DNA of 64,000 nt from Azolla caroliniana. Taxonomy: Eukaryota; Polypodiophyta. The notes under the pieces were generated by a model. It was not told the origin of the DNA, made no database searches, and saw nothing but the letters and a program-made list of their open reading frames with translations. Location: positions 4,526,001-4,590,000 of the forward strand of contig JBHGNT010000009.1 in the NCBI GenBank assembly GCA_043228905.1. Direction: 5' to 3'. Numbering within the stretch: position 1 is the first letter of the stretch; each line of letters begins with the position of its first letter. Position numbers and translations under genes: made by a program. Positions 11,804-24,300 of this stretch are shown in pieces.

Positions 11804-14800
11804 TTATGCCCTTCGAACTTTAACTTTGAGGAAAATCTTTGCTTTCCCACCAGGGATTTGTACAGTTTTTGGCAATCGGATTGGGATCTCATATTCCCCC
11901 AAGGCCGTAATATAAGAAGACATCTCTAGGTTAATTTCTTGAAGCTGTATTTTCTGTTGCCGTTTTATCTGCCAAGTATAAAAACCAAAATAGAATATAT
12001 TAGATCCATTAGACATGGCCTCTTGGAAAAGATGAACCAACAATATTCACTATTGTAACTAAAACATTTGTTTTTCACCAATGGCACCTTACTTTCGATT
12101 ATCTCTGAAGCAATGCAATGCTCTCTCTCTCTCTCTTCTAAACTGAAGGTATGGAGAAACTTAGCAAATCCAGATCAGCATATAGTTATGCCTAAAAGAG
12201 TGCTTCCAGAAGGAAGAATTGATACAATATAGCAGAAATCCAGGGGCTTTCCCCAAACCCGAAGAGAGCCTTCCAGGTTTATAATCCTAGGAAAGCAATG
12301 TATTGGTACATAATACTCGGGTTATTCCTTTCAAATCAAAGGATAATTACCTTCACTATAATCTTATGATTAAGTGAAAACATTGCGAAAATGTTCCTAA
12401 AACTGTATTTTCTCAAATATTGTCAATCATATACCAAATAGGAATGAGAATATCACCTCAGCAACCAAATCCTCTGGTGTAACTTGCTTGTGAAGAGAGG
12501 TACTTTGCCTAGGAGTATGTCTTCTGATGACCTGATATGAAGTTACTCCCAATAAGTTTAAGAACACCTTCAAGCTAAATGCTAAGAGTTTGAGTGTGTG
12601 TTCGTTACCACTCGTTGGGTGTCCAGGCGGTTTAGCAGTAAATGGAGTTCCTTCAATTGTTGTTCTTCAGTTTTTGATTCTTGAACCTCTTCAACAGTTT
12701 CTTCTTCTGGATGATCAATTTTCACAGCCTGTCAACCAGTTCATATATCAATCTAGTCACTTGCAAGTTTTCAATGTAAATTAAAATTACAATCTCTCTC
12801 TTTGTTATTTTTTCAAGTAAACACTGAAGAATGTGCTATTCTCAAAAGTAATACATAGCATTTATTGGTTACAGAATGTGTGAGAGACTATGATGTATGG
12901 TTGATTAATCGATAGAATGCTACAAAAACACCCAAGTGGGCTAATAACTAGTATGTATAAGGTGCCATCTTGGTGGTGATGAGTACAAGTAGGTAGACAT
13001 CAAGTGCAAATCATTCTTTCAAAAAAATGGAAACTTCACTAGTAATCCATCTCAAAAACTACTAATGCAATTTATTTCGATTAGGGAAACATACACATAC
13101 TCTTTGGACACTGTTTAGTAATTGGGCCCTTAATACTTCACTCTAGTCCCAGTACTCTGAGGCCCATTGCTACAGACTAAAATATGCACAGAATCTTTCT
13201 ATGATAATGCATATTTAGTCTCTAGCAAGGGGCTCACAATATGTCACAAAATTCTGTTAGTGCATGTTGAATTTCACGTATCCAATTGGAATGAAAACAC
13301 AATTTAAAACATGCCCTCAAAAAAGAACGAGAAATTGAGAAACGTGTTATATCATATTATATATATGGCTACCCAGCATATTGCTGCCCAAGAACCCAGT
13401 TGTCATGCATAATTGACCTAAACATCAAATGCAGGTAGCTTGTCAAACCAAGCACGTGCCAATGCAAACAATTGTTGATGATCATCCTCAAGTTACATTG
13501 GCCACAACCCCAGAGCTTAGCATGTGCCATGAACACATGACATACAGAATCCTCTGGGAGAAAGTCATATAACAAGGGACATGATTACCACTTATTTGAA
13601 GAAAAGACTAGCATGACATCCACCACCTAGGCAGGCACTGTCAGGGTCTGATATTAGGATCATACATAAATTATCTACTGGATATATACCTCTTCAGATT
13701 GTGTATAGGGACGAACCTTTATTTAGGGCAACATGATGTTCCCTTCTTTAAATTTGATTGAAGATAATGAATATTTTCCATTCATTCTATGAGACCAGGA
13801 AGCATGAGATTGACACAATGAGGGGACATGCATTAGGAAATCAAGGATACAAGAGAATATGCTAATAAAGAGTTATATAGTTTGCATTTTGATAGGCTTG
13901 TCATTTAAGAAGTATCATAATAAGAACACACCTTTACGATTAATATGCAAAATTGCAAATAGTTGAAGATTATGAACTGATTGCTTTGAAAGGTTTGCCC
14001 TGGCATGTTTGATGTTTGAGTCTATCGTACAAGGTTTGTCAACATGCATAAAATTAGTCACTTATCTTTTCTTCAAAGACATTGGCTTCAATGGGGAGAT
14101 CTAATCTTCCAAATCTCATTACGTTTTATTCATATAGGACATAAATCAAGCATAGTATGATTCATGAATATTAATCATGATCTTTCACAATAGTATATTT
14201 TTCCATGTCTTATGCTCTACATTTTTACCATTTCCCCAATTCTGATATCGTGCTCTACATTATGTATGTCACAATAGTAGCTCAGCAATGCTCAAGAGTA
14301 AGCGATGGTTCATACTTTAGCATTATAACATACCGATGAACCTTCAACGACCACATTTAGTTTCTATAACTCCTCTCATAGTAATTGAAAATATAATAAG
14401 AGGAATGGCTTTCAAAACTGCATTTACAGTACATATAATAATATACATAATGATATGCAAAGCTGAACTAATCAACGAATTCATAATTTGAAGTTCCCTA
14501 AACTCTATCAGAACTTTGAGAGGCAAGAAAGCAACATTGTTAAGAGTTACCTCAAGTTGTCTTTGGACAAGATCAACATACTTGCCAAGCTTTGGCAGAG
14601 CAAGAAGCTGCGGAATTAACAAATTCCGTGCATAACCCTTTGCAACTTTCACAATGTCTCCTGCCTTTCCAACCTTATTTAGATCCTGAAGATGTGAGAT
14701 TTGGTAAGTATATAAAAATCATAGTTGAGCTGTGATGAAATCTTCACGTATTACTAAAAAACAAATCCTAAAAAACAATTCTCACCGCTGTAAGAATGAC

Positions 14801-17800
14801 TTCCATCAGTTTTGGTGCAGCCTTTAGTCCTCGACATTGCAGTGTAAAGAAATCTGGTTGCCTCAGGTGTAGTCCGGACTCCTGCTTTTAGAACACACCA
14901 AACATTTTAGAACCTCAGGTATAGCCAAACAAAAGTATTTCATGTATATGTATCATGCAAAAAATGCAGCGGGTTGTTTTCTAACTCGCATTTAAGAGAA
15001 TTGAATAGATATATTTGATTGTGGATGGGTGATGACTAACTGACAGTAAGAACTTTAGAAAATCAACGGCTTAACAAAAAATTTACCTATCAAAAAGATA
15101 ATTCAATGAGAGTAAGTTATCAATCTTTGGGTGAGACTCTGCACAAAATCAAGTTCTTGGTGGTTTGAGGGGCAGAACGTGCACCCATGGTAATGTTGCC
15201 AGAAGATGGTGGACATGCATTACATGCAGCTGAAGGCCATGAGCAGCCAATGAATAATGCTGAAAATAGGGTCGTAAATGATGGACAGTGGCCTAATGTT
15301 GAAGAATATTTGGTCACTACTGATGTGGATCCCACGCCTGATAAAGTAGATCATTGGGTAAGAAGGCCTACTGGATTAAGGAGGCCTTTACAGAGATATA
15401 ATTCGTCCTTGCAGTATATTATGTTGGCTAATGGGGTTGAAGCTCTTATATTAAAAGAGGCTAGATCCTATGAGCTGAAAGATTGCAAAGGAAGATGAAA
15501 TGAAAGTTTTGCATGCAAATGATGCTTGAGACTTGGTTTAATTGCCAAAGGAAGAATGGCATTCCTGATAGGTGGGTGTATAAAATAAAGATTGTTGATA
15601 GAAAACCCATGTACAAAGCAAGGCTGGTTGCAAAAGTCTATGTACAACCAAAAGGGTTGGACTTTCAAGATGCATTCTCTCCTGTAGTTAAAATAATCAT
15701 CTTGCAAATTTTCTTTGCTCTCTCACAGCAGCTCTTCGGTTGGAACTTTACTAGATGGATATAAAGACTGCTTTCTTACATCGCAACATTGAAGATGAGC
15801 TATATATAAAACAACCAGATGGGCTTGCAATTCCGGGGAAGGAGCATTTAATGTGCAAACTCAGAGGAGTTTATATGGGCTGAAACAAGATTCTACATAG
15901 TGGTAAAAAAAGGTTGATGCTTTCATGTAATCATATGGGTTTAACCAGAGCCATATTGATGATTATATTAACACAAAAGAGGATGTAGATGCCCCATCAT
16001 TTTGGCGCAAAATGTAAATGATATGCTTATTAATAAAAGAAAATTATTCTTGATTCACTTAAGCACCAGTTTATATCAGCCTTTATCATGAAAGATTTAG
16101 GCCCAGTTGAACATATCTTTGGTATGAGGATAAAGATGGATACACAGCCACTGCTGCCTTATGTATCCCAAGGAAAATACATTGAAAAACTGCTTGAAAG
16201 CTTCAACATGAATGATGTTGCAAACCCGTTAAGTGTACCTTTGCAGCCATATGTCAATTTGAGCAAAAAAAGAAATCTCAAAAGAGGATGCGGCAACAAA
16301 TTCAATGAAGGTTGTACCATAAGCTTCAGTTTGTGGTTCTTTGATGTTTGGACTGGCTGCTACAAAACCAGACATTGCACATGTAGTGGGAGTTTGTTAG
16401 CAGGTTCATGGCTAATCCTGGCAAGGCACATCAGGAAGTCATCAAGACAATTATGAGACATTTGAAGGGGACAAAGAAGTAAACATCCATGATACGGAAA
16501 AGGTTATTGGAATTACATGGATTTTGTGGTTCTGATATGGCAGGTGATAAGGATACATGCAAAACCGCTAGTGAATATGTTTTTATATTTGCCAGTGTGC
16601 AATTTCACAGCATTCCAGATTGCAGAGAATCATTACATTATCTATGACTGAGGCTGAATATATTTCACCGATTGAGACTTCCAAAGAAACCATATGGCTG
16701 GCACACCTCTCCAATATGCTTGGGCTACCTGAGAGAACACCAATCCAACATTGTGATAGCCAAAGTGCCAATGGTTGGCTACAAATGCAATGTTTCATGC
16801 ACCCACTAAGCGCATTAATGTGCGGTATCATTTCTTCAGGAAGGCAATACAGGATGGACTCATCTCATTGCATAAATCAGCACTAAATAAAATCCTGCAG
16901 ATATTTTCACCAAGTGTCTCTCCAAAGCACAACATCGACCTTTTCAAATACTGGGAGTTATGTAGCTTAAAGGAGCCTCCTTGGCCATTTAAGTTGGAGG
17001 TTGTTGGGTTTTAAGGTCCAAGAACTCTCCACTTGTGCATTTATAAAGGGCGCTTGATGATATAGCTCTCTGAAGAGCTTCTAGGACCTGTTTGGGTCAC
17101 TTGGCCAATGTGAACATGCTCAAGTGCCCTAAAATTACATTCTAATATAACAATATAATTGTGCTGCTTCAAACAAATTATTATAGGGCTCCCAAAAAAC
17201 CTGTGTATCTCTCTCTTACCTTTGTATTTTCTCTACACCTCAACCAATTTTCTCTCCTGTCACTCCTCCTAGTGTACCACACAACAAGTGATACAAAAAA
17301 TGAACCTCTAGGCGTCCTCCTTTCAAATAGTCTCTCATATGGCACGAGGTAAGAGTCTATACTGCATGCCTTTCATGCATAATGTTCGGAGCTGCACTAA
17401 TTGTGGGATGACTTTTCAACCAAGGATTATGTTTTCAACATTCAAACCGTCATTTTAAGGAGGGACTAACTTTAGTTAATGAGCTTTTGGAAAACTCTCT
17501 AGGGTGGTTATAGGAAGGCATCCTCCAAATGGGTATTGTGAAGAGATATACCCATTCAGATCAAGGGTGGATGTTTCCACTCACTCAAATCTTTTATGAA
17601 AAATTAATAGTAGACTAAGCAGATGAGACAACAACATTTTTATATCCCTAACAGTATTGATCTCAATTTATCCACCAGTGTAGGACCACTTGGAATATGA
17701 TAAGATTCTTATGCCGAGGTCATTGAGAGAGTGGACCACAATGTGATCTTCAAAACTTCCCTAACTTAAATAGCTAAATTTGGACCACAACTTTAATTTC

Positions 17801-19118
17801 GTCCTGGTTCAAGATTTAGCATTAAAGTGTCGAGTGTAGGGTCTAAGGGTTTGGGGTTTAAAGCGTAATTATATGAGACATGACATATGGGTTTAGAACA
17901 TAACCAAAATGGACATAAAATTGTTTAATGGAATTCAGATTTAGAGCATAGTCACAATGATTGCGCATTCATTCTGGCCCTGGTTTAGTGTTCAGGGTTG
18001 ATGTTTAGAATATTGTATTAATTTGGCCCCAGTTTAGGAGGTAGGGTTTACCGCATAGTCACACAGGGCATGAAACATTTTAACTGAGACCCAGGTTACT
18101 GCTTAGGGCACGTTTATAGTGGAACCGACTTTATGCCTTCACTTCTGGGTTCCATTTCCTTCTGACATTCTCTGTACCCATTTTCTTGTCTGAACTCTCT
18201 CAAATAATCTGTGTTGGTACATGCTTGCTAAACATTGCAAACAACCAACGTTTGACATGAGCCATTTGAAAAATTACAGGAGTATTGAGGCCCATATTAC
18301 ATATATAACAATGTAAGATCAAGCTCTTAGGCATCAAGAATCAAGATTCCATCAAACCTAAATATCTTGTAGATTTAATCAAGTAGGATGAAACAAACAA
18401 GAGCATATATATTAGAATCATCAAAAGACAGTAAATATCAACGAGATTCAGTGAGATGGCTGGTTGAAAGAGAGAATCTGTGAGAGAGATCTGAGGGAAA
18501 TAGCACATGTGTGAGATATTGTTTTTGGGTCAGTACAAACATCTGTTTGTATCGTGTTGCAAAACAACAATGTTCATCATAACTGGGAATAATTATTAAG
18601 GTCCCATCCCTTCCCCAATAATGTGCTCCATCCCAATGTAAATTCGGGTCCTCTTTAATGATTATCGCAAAAATTTTAAAGTTTGAGTTCCTCTTTTCTA
18701 TTGTTGAGCCATAAACCCTAAATTGGAGATTTATTCTGATGATTCCTCCCCCATGGTTAGAGTAAAGTTTCCTTCCTATTTTGCTGAATCCGAAACCCAC
18801 AAGACTTAAACCTGGTTTAGGTTAGCTTTTGTGTTAGTTTTAGGGTTTACGCTTTATGCTAGGGGTTTGCTGTTGACGCTAGGCCTTATGTCCGGTTTCA
18901 AGGTTTGGGTTACGGTTTAAAATTTAGGTTAGACTTTATGTTCGTTTTCAGGGCTTTACAGCTTTGGATCGGGTGTAGATTGGGGGTGTTATGTTAGGAT
19001 ATAAGGTTTAACTTAGGGTTTAGGGTTTAGGGTTTAGGCGTACCTTGCGCGGACAGAATATGAGGCCTGCGGAAGGGAGAGACCGAATGTAGCGAGAAAT
19101 CCGAGAAGCGAGGGCCAT
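11804..19118 (-). CDS. bL9m: Mitochondrial large-subunit ribosomal protein bL9m, six exons
   Basis: Exons on the minus strand: 19118-19044, 14881-14786, 14685-14551, 12728-12609, 12531-12457, 11968-11804. Every intron is phase 0 with GT/AG ends, and the join gives 221 residues. Exon 1 encodes an Arg/Ser-rich, acid-free leader (MALASRISRYIRSLPSAG) typical of a mitochondrial presequence. Exons 2-3 encode the bL9 N-terminal domain (KLMEVILTADLNKVGKAGDI, then VKVAKGYARNLLIPQLLALP, the rRNA-binding L9 signature). The last exon gives the plant/bacterial L9 C-terminal motif GEYEIPIRLPKTVQIPGG followed by LKVKVRRA and the stop. bL9 binds domain V of 23S-type rRNA near the L1 stalk of the large subunit. 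The ATG at 19118 was chosen because it opens the only leader exon that ends in phase 0 at a GT. A TTTAGGG array lies just inside intron 1. Intron 1 (14882-19043) contains a copia remnant on the other strand. The exon chain is by eye; identity is firm. Confidence 0.9.
15180..17000 (+). mobile_element. Decayed Ty1/copia retrotransposon, RT and RNase H part
   Basis: Degenerate copia pol in several frames. Near 15525-15740 is the RT start (WVYKIKIVDRKPMYKARLVA, then GLDFQDAFSPVVK). At 16088-16290 is the RT C-terminal part (MKDLGPVEHIFGMRI, then SQGKYIEKLLESFNM). At 16620-16890 is RNase H (SMTEAEYISPIETSKETIWL, then HAPTKRINVRYHFFRKAIQ in the next frame). Stops and frameshifts interrupt it throughout, and gag, protease and integrase are absent, so it is a 5'-truncated, inactive copy. 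It lies in intron 1 of bL9m in the opposite orientation. Confidence 0.85.
17002..17350 (+). repeat. Possible remnant of the copia 3' LTR
   Basis: Right after the RNase H end, a purine-rich tract (aagttggaggt) precedes TGTTGGG, the usual polypurine tract/LTR-start arrangement of plant copia elements. The following ~350 bases are CT/T-rich with several polyadenylation-like AT tracts. No 5' LTR partner is present, so the right end is a guess. Confidence 0.35.
19013..19038 (-). promoter_or_regulatory. TTTAGGG (plant telomere-type) telo-box array in bL9m intron 1
   Basis: Three to four tandem TTTAGGG units on the + strand read as AAACCCTAAACCC on the sense strand of bL9m. They start about 6 bases past the 5' splice site of exon 1. 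Degenerate versions extend through 17.8-18.1 kb and 18.8-19.0 kb. Telo-boxes are established elements of plant ribosomal-protein promoters; their role in this gene is inferred. Confidence 0.6.
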
Positions 19119-21312
19119 AGCTAGACCAGCCTGTTTGATTTGCTTCTGCTCTCGCCTTTGTGAATAATTTCCGCGTCTTCTGATTTCAAAAGCTACAAGC
19201 TTTGGCAGAGACAGACAGACAGAGACAGAGAGACAGAGAGGTGTATAGGGCAGTCTGTCAGTCCTAATAAGTCTCCGAGTTCTTCTCTTGACTTCTTGAC
19301 TTTTGACTTGACCTTGGTCCCTCTTGACCTTGACTTTCTCTTATATTTTGTTCCCCCCTACAAACTGCCCCTGATCTTGGGCTTTTGGGGTTGGGCTTGT
19401 TCAAGGTCCCAGATTTCCTCATTGGCAACGCATCGATCTTTCCGAGACTAGTGCTCGTGTGAAGCTTCATTAGTTTCTCGTCTCTTTTTCCACTTTGGTT
19501 ATCTCGTAACCGGGGGGGGGGGTGACCTGCAAGGTTTCATTGTGTAAAGACCCATTTTCTCTCCAATGGGCTCCTATCTCTTCTGACTGTCCATCAAAAC
19601 AAAGGCCGGGCATGTTTACCTGCCCTGCCTAGTTCGTTCCATTCGGCTTCATCCAACAACTTCTAATTTGTTGTGCTTTCCTTAACTCTCCATCAAACGA
19701 TGTTCGGACGTTTATTTGCCCCACGTTTCATGTCCCATCTTTACAAGGGTAAAAGCTTGATGGAAATCTATTTTAAGTCTTTTGCCTTTACCTTTTGTTT
19801 GCCTCGTGTCTAACAAGAAAAGGCTAGGGGAGCAAAAGAAAATGTTAAGTTTTTGAATTCAATCCGAGCTTGAATAAATAGATAAAAATATAAAGACCTA
19901 GGCTCTAGTCGTATACGAACCTCGGTTGTATCTGCTCTTCACTCATTGCTCATTTTTAACCATGGTTGATAACACATGCGTTTGACTTCTAGATCTCAAT
20001 TGTAGGCATTCTCTCACTCATTGCTCACTTTTAACCATGGTTGATAACACATGCGTTTGACTTCTAGATCTCAATTGTAGGCATCCTCACTCAATGCTCA
20101 TTTTAAACCATGGTTGATACACATACACCTATCCTCGCACAATAATAAAATGTATGCATGTACTCTACTCCATATTAGCAGCATCATCAATCATGTATTA
20201 CTAGAATGAAACCTAAAAATGAGCTTGGAACGCAGAATTGTAAAAATATATCCTAGTTAAAATAAGCACCAAGGGAAAGAATACAAATTACATTTTTAAT
20301 TTCTTCTTAGAAGCACATTAAGAACGTAAAAAGTAACATCAATGAAAACACAAAAGAAGAATGCGAAAAACAAAATGCGCCCATGTAATGAATATGCTTC
20401 ATGAGGAATCATGAAATCCTCTAAAACAGCCATCCCATAAAATTGGAAAGATACATCGAATATTAGCATAGGCTCTCACGCATGTATTGCATGTCAATAT
20501 ATGATAACACATATTTTTCACTTTAGTCATACACTATCAAAATGTTTTACTTTCAGTTTAGTCACGTAGGTCACATATGTGATTTCCAATAGATATTAAA
20601 CATTGAGCTACTTGCTTGATAGTGTGCAATTTGCATGATGAAAGATGACTACCATTATGGTAGACCAAAAGGCCTTCAAATCCATTTTGTGTCCTATTTC
20701 AGAAATAAGTTCAAAATAAATAGACGCCAATTTAACACAATAATATTTCCTTCTCCAAAACATGTAGAAAGCTCAACATGGAATGATGCTGGATATCAAA
20801 CTTGCTTTCATATTATTTCAATATAATGAAATAAAGTTAGCACCTCTACTAAAAAGCTTTTGGTTCATAAAATGTGATGAAAAGCGTGCCTTCAGTAAGT
20901 AAAAGTAATGGGTGCTCAGATAAACTGCAATCACTACCTTTCCGAGGGTTTTGACCCTTGACTTTATAAGTCAATATACGGAATCAGGTCACAATCATGT
21001 CTTTTTCAGATCCTTATTGACTTGAACAGCGTCCCAGTTAAAATGAATGGTTGCGGCTCAAAATATAAAACTCGAATTGCTTTGAAAAATCTCACACAAC
21101 AAAAAAAAGGTACCTTCCGCTAGCTTAAATTGCCTTTTTATCATTTGTTGATGTTGTCATTGATTTTGGCTTGATATTTTTCCATCTGTTACGGAAAAAT
21201 GTTTATCCCCTCTTTGTTTGAAACTTGTGATATTGTTCGAAATCTAGTTGCATTTACAACTTTTCCCAAAATTTTAGGAAAAATGTACACAATCAAAATG
21301 CTATCTGTTTAT
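19119..21312. other. Intergenic region between bL9m and ORP 3' end
   Basis: The first few hundred bases should hold the bL9m promoter (minus strand), including AGACAGA-type repeats near 19210-19240 and a poly-G run at 19512-19521. I see no gene. A tandem repeat lies at 19940-20118. Confidence 0.55.
19940..20118. repeat. Tandem repeat, about 75-bp unit, about 2.4 copies
   Basis: Units begin with CACTCATTGCTCA at 19940 and 20015 and with a variant at 20088. Each carries TTTTAACCATGGTTGATA. The first two units are nearly identical over about 73 bases, so the duplication is fairly recent. Confidence 0.9.
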
Positions 21313-24300
21313 TTACTCTTGCTTCGCAAGCTCTGAATTTCCGAATATGTCTGGGCATGAATCCCACTGTCTTCTGCTTCTTGCCTCCCAATACCCACCC
21401 ACATATTTATAAGTTCCTGTATCTTTATCCTTGTGAAACCACCGGGGTTTCCATCCACTTTCTTGCTGCTTTCGGGCCTGCATTGCAAACATAAGGTTTA
21501 CCATTAAGGTTGCAAATTACAAGGGGGTACCAAAACAACAAGACTTAATACACATAGGTTGCCATTAAGATGAGCTACCAAAAACAGTAATCTGTCATTT
21601 ATGTTTCTGATATGACAACCTTTATGGCAACCAAACAAGAGGGTTCTTTATGTAACACAGCAACATTTATAAATTACCAAAACACTTCAGATTTGTCATT
21701 TCAGTTGCCGATACAATGAGTTTCATAATGACAAAACAATGGGATTTGTCATATAGGTTGTGCCATTACAATGTGTACTGGATGACAACCAAAACAATAT
21801 GGTTCATTATATAGGCTATTGCTGATACGACAAACTTTATGATGACAAAACGATTTCACAGTTTGTTATATATGTTTCTGTGACAATTAGCTTTTAAGAT
21901 GATCAAAACAATATGGTTAGGCATATAGGTTTACAAACAATAAAAACAGTCAAATTTTGTCATATAGGTTGGCGAACTTCTATGACAACCAAAAGTTTGT
22001 AAGATTCTTCATATAAATTGTTAAAACAGCATAGTGTTTTTAATGCACTGCCAACCAACATCATTCTCACCATCCGTTGTTTCTCTTCTAACCGCAGTTT
22101 TTCTGCAAACGCCTTCTCATATTCACCATTTTCCAAATGCCTCTGATCAGGTCGTAGCCGTGAATCTGTCGGAGGTAATAGTTCCTAAAAAATATGATTC
22201 AATCAAATATATGTTTTTTTGTAGTCTCTCAAAAAGTGATTTAATTAAAATTGATCTCTGGTTATAAAATGCACCTTCAATCCTGGTGTAATTTCATTAA
22301 GAGTAATTGCAAACGATGTTAAATTATATTTAGTCGAAAACTTGGGTGGCTTGTTCCGTTCCCACAGCAAGACAGCTTCCGACATGGAATCATATCCTTT
22401 GGGCTTTCTTGATATATCTCCATGAATATAGTACATGGCTTCGTCCCACTTACCAAAAAGGGATGCAATTTTCTGCCCATTCTTATCGTGCACAAAACCT
22501 TGAACCTGTATGTTAAAAACATTCACATTCCCAACCATAATCCAACTCTTCATTTCGCTTAATGGGGGTAAATGGAAACCAAGGTCAGAACCTAAATCAC
22601 TAGGCCTAAGCCCAATTAGCGAATTAGTGAAATTAGTGAAGTGTTGCAGACTCAGGAATGAACCTGGTGAGGATTTCGGTCCATAATCGACTGCTCTTTG
22701 AACTTCAGTCTACAAGAAAGCTCTCTATTTCCCTGGATGCGCATCGTACCATAATGATCACAATAAACCTTACCAAGTATAAGATTATAAATAGAAGTGG
22801 TAACCTGCCAATTGAATCAGTGTTGTGGATCAGCTATTTATTAGATAATGTTGATTTCTCATAAATTGATATGCTAACAAATTTTAGGACTAGATCCACT
22901 AAAGTATCATATCAAGAAGCTTAATACATGTTTGTAATTTTAAAACTTTTAGGTCATGCACATTTCTAACAAAATATATTGACAAAATGGATTAACCTTG
23001 CTCCATTGAAAGATTTCTCCATCGTCAAATTCCAGAGTTAAGATGCCAACGGGGTCTAGTTGTATTGATTGACCCCAAAATTTGCTTTTCACAGTGCTAT
23101 CACCATAGAATTTCCAGCCTTTACCATCACAATGGCAAGCAACTATCATAGGGTGATGACTAACCTGGAAGGAACAAAAAAAAACTGTATGAATGTCTCA
23201 CTTTCTTCTTCAGATAATGTCCGCATTGGAAGTCGCCAAAAACAAGTTTGTTATCTTTAGTTTTAACAGCATCAAGTTGACCAAGTGCAACTTACAACCT
23301 ATCTACTCTTTCGTAGCCTCATTCTCATTCAAAGATATTTAATAGAATAACTGAACTACCAGTAATATTTGGTATTTTTTAATGCCCCAAGAAATTTAAC
23401 ATATTGCTTTAACGCAATTCACCATTTGCCTTTCTGAGTTCCTTAAACACTTCAGTACATATATATAGTACACATTATGGTATATCAGACTACCGAATTT
23501 ATGTGAGGGCACATTGTTGTACAATCCTTTTCCATGTGTTTTGCTTCTCTCATTGAGATGCACATATGTATATACATATACATACACATACACATATGCT
23601 ACATAAGTGTTACCTACAGGAGGGAAACAAACATCAGGTTGCTGATTTCCCTATCTGATGATTGTGAAAAAATAGCTGGACAACTTCACTGGGGCAAACC
23701 CAAAGAATGTCAAAAGCACTTTCTAAGAGGAGCAATCAAATCTCTAAGCATTAATATTGTTTCATTGTATCATGTTTTGAAAGCTTTTACATATAAGCAT
23801 TTTTCTTTTAAAAGTCTTACTAATTACATGCAAATTTATGCACAAGTTTTTGAATTAGGTGTTTAAACATTGTGGTAACAGCAACAGTTTTGAATATCAG
23901 TCAATAAATTATTTACTATCTTCCTGTTATGGATATATTGTTAATTAGAATGAAACCCAGCTTAGCAACAGCTTTGAATATCAGTCAATAAATGATATCC
24001 TCCTGCTATAGACATATAGTTGATTAGAATCAACCCCATCTCAGCAACAGCTTTGAATTTCAGACAATAAATGATTTACCGTCTTCCTGCTACAGATATA
24101 CTATTGATTATGTCACCCACACATGAAATAGTCGTTCCATAGAAAAAGAGGAGAAAGCTGCTAAAAGGGTATATAGCAAAGAAATGAAGACTGCTTCTGA
24201 TATAGTCAAACACAGTTGTAAAGGAAGAGAAAAACTGTATGCACATCATAGATACTACTATATCATCAGGTGATGATGCTGCAGAAACAATCAGCACGGT

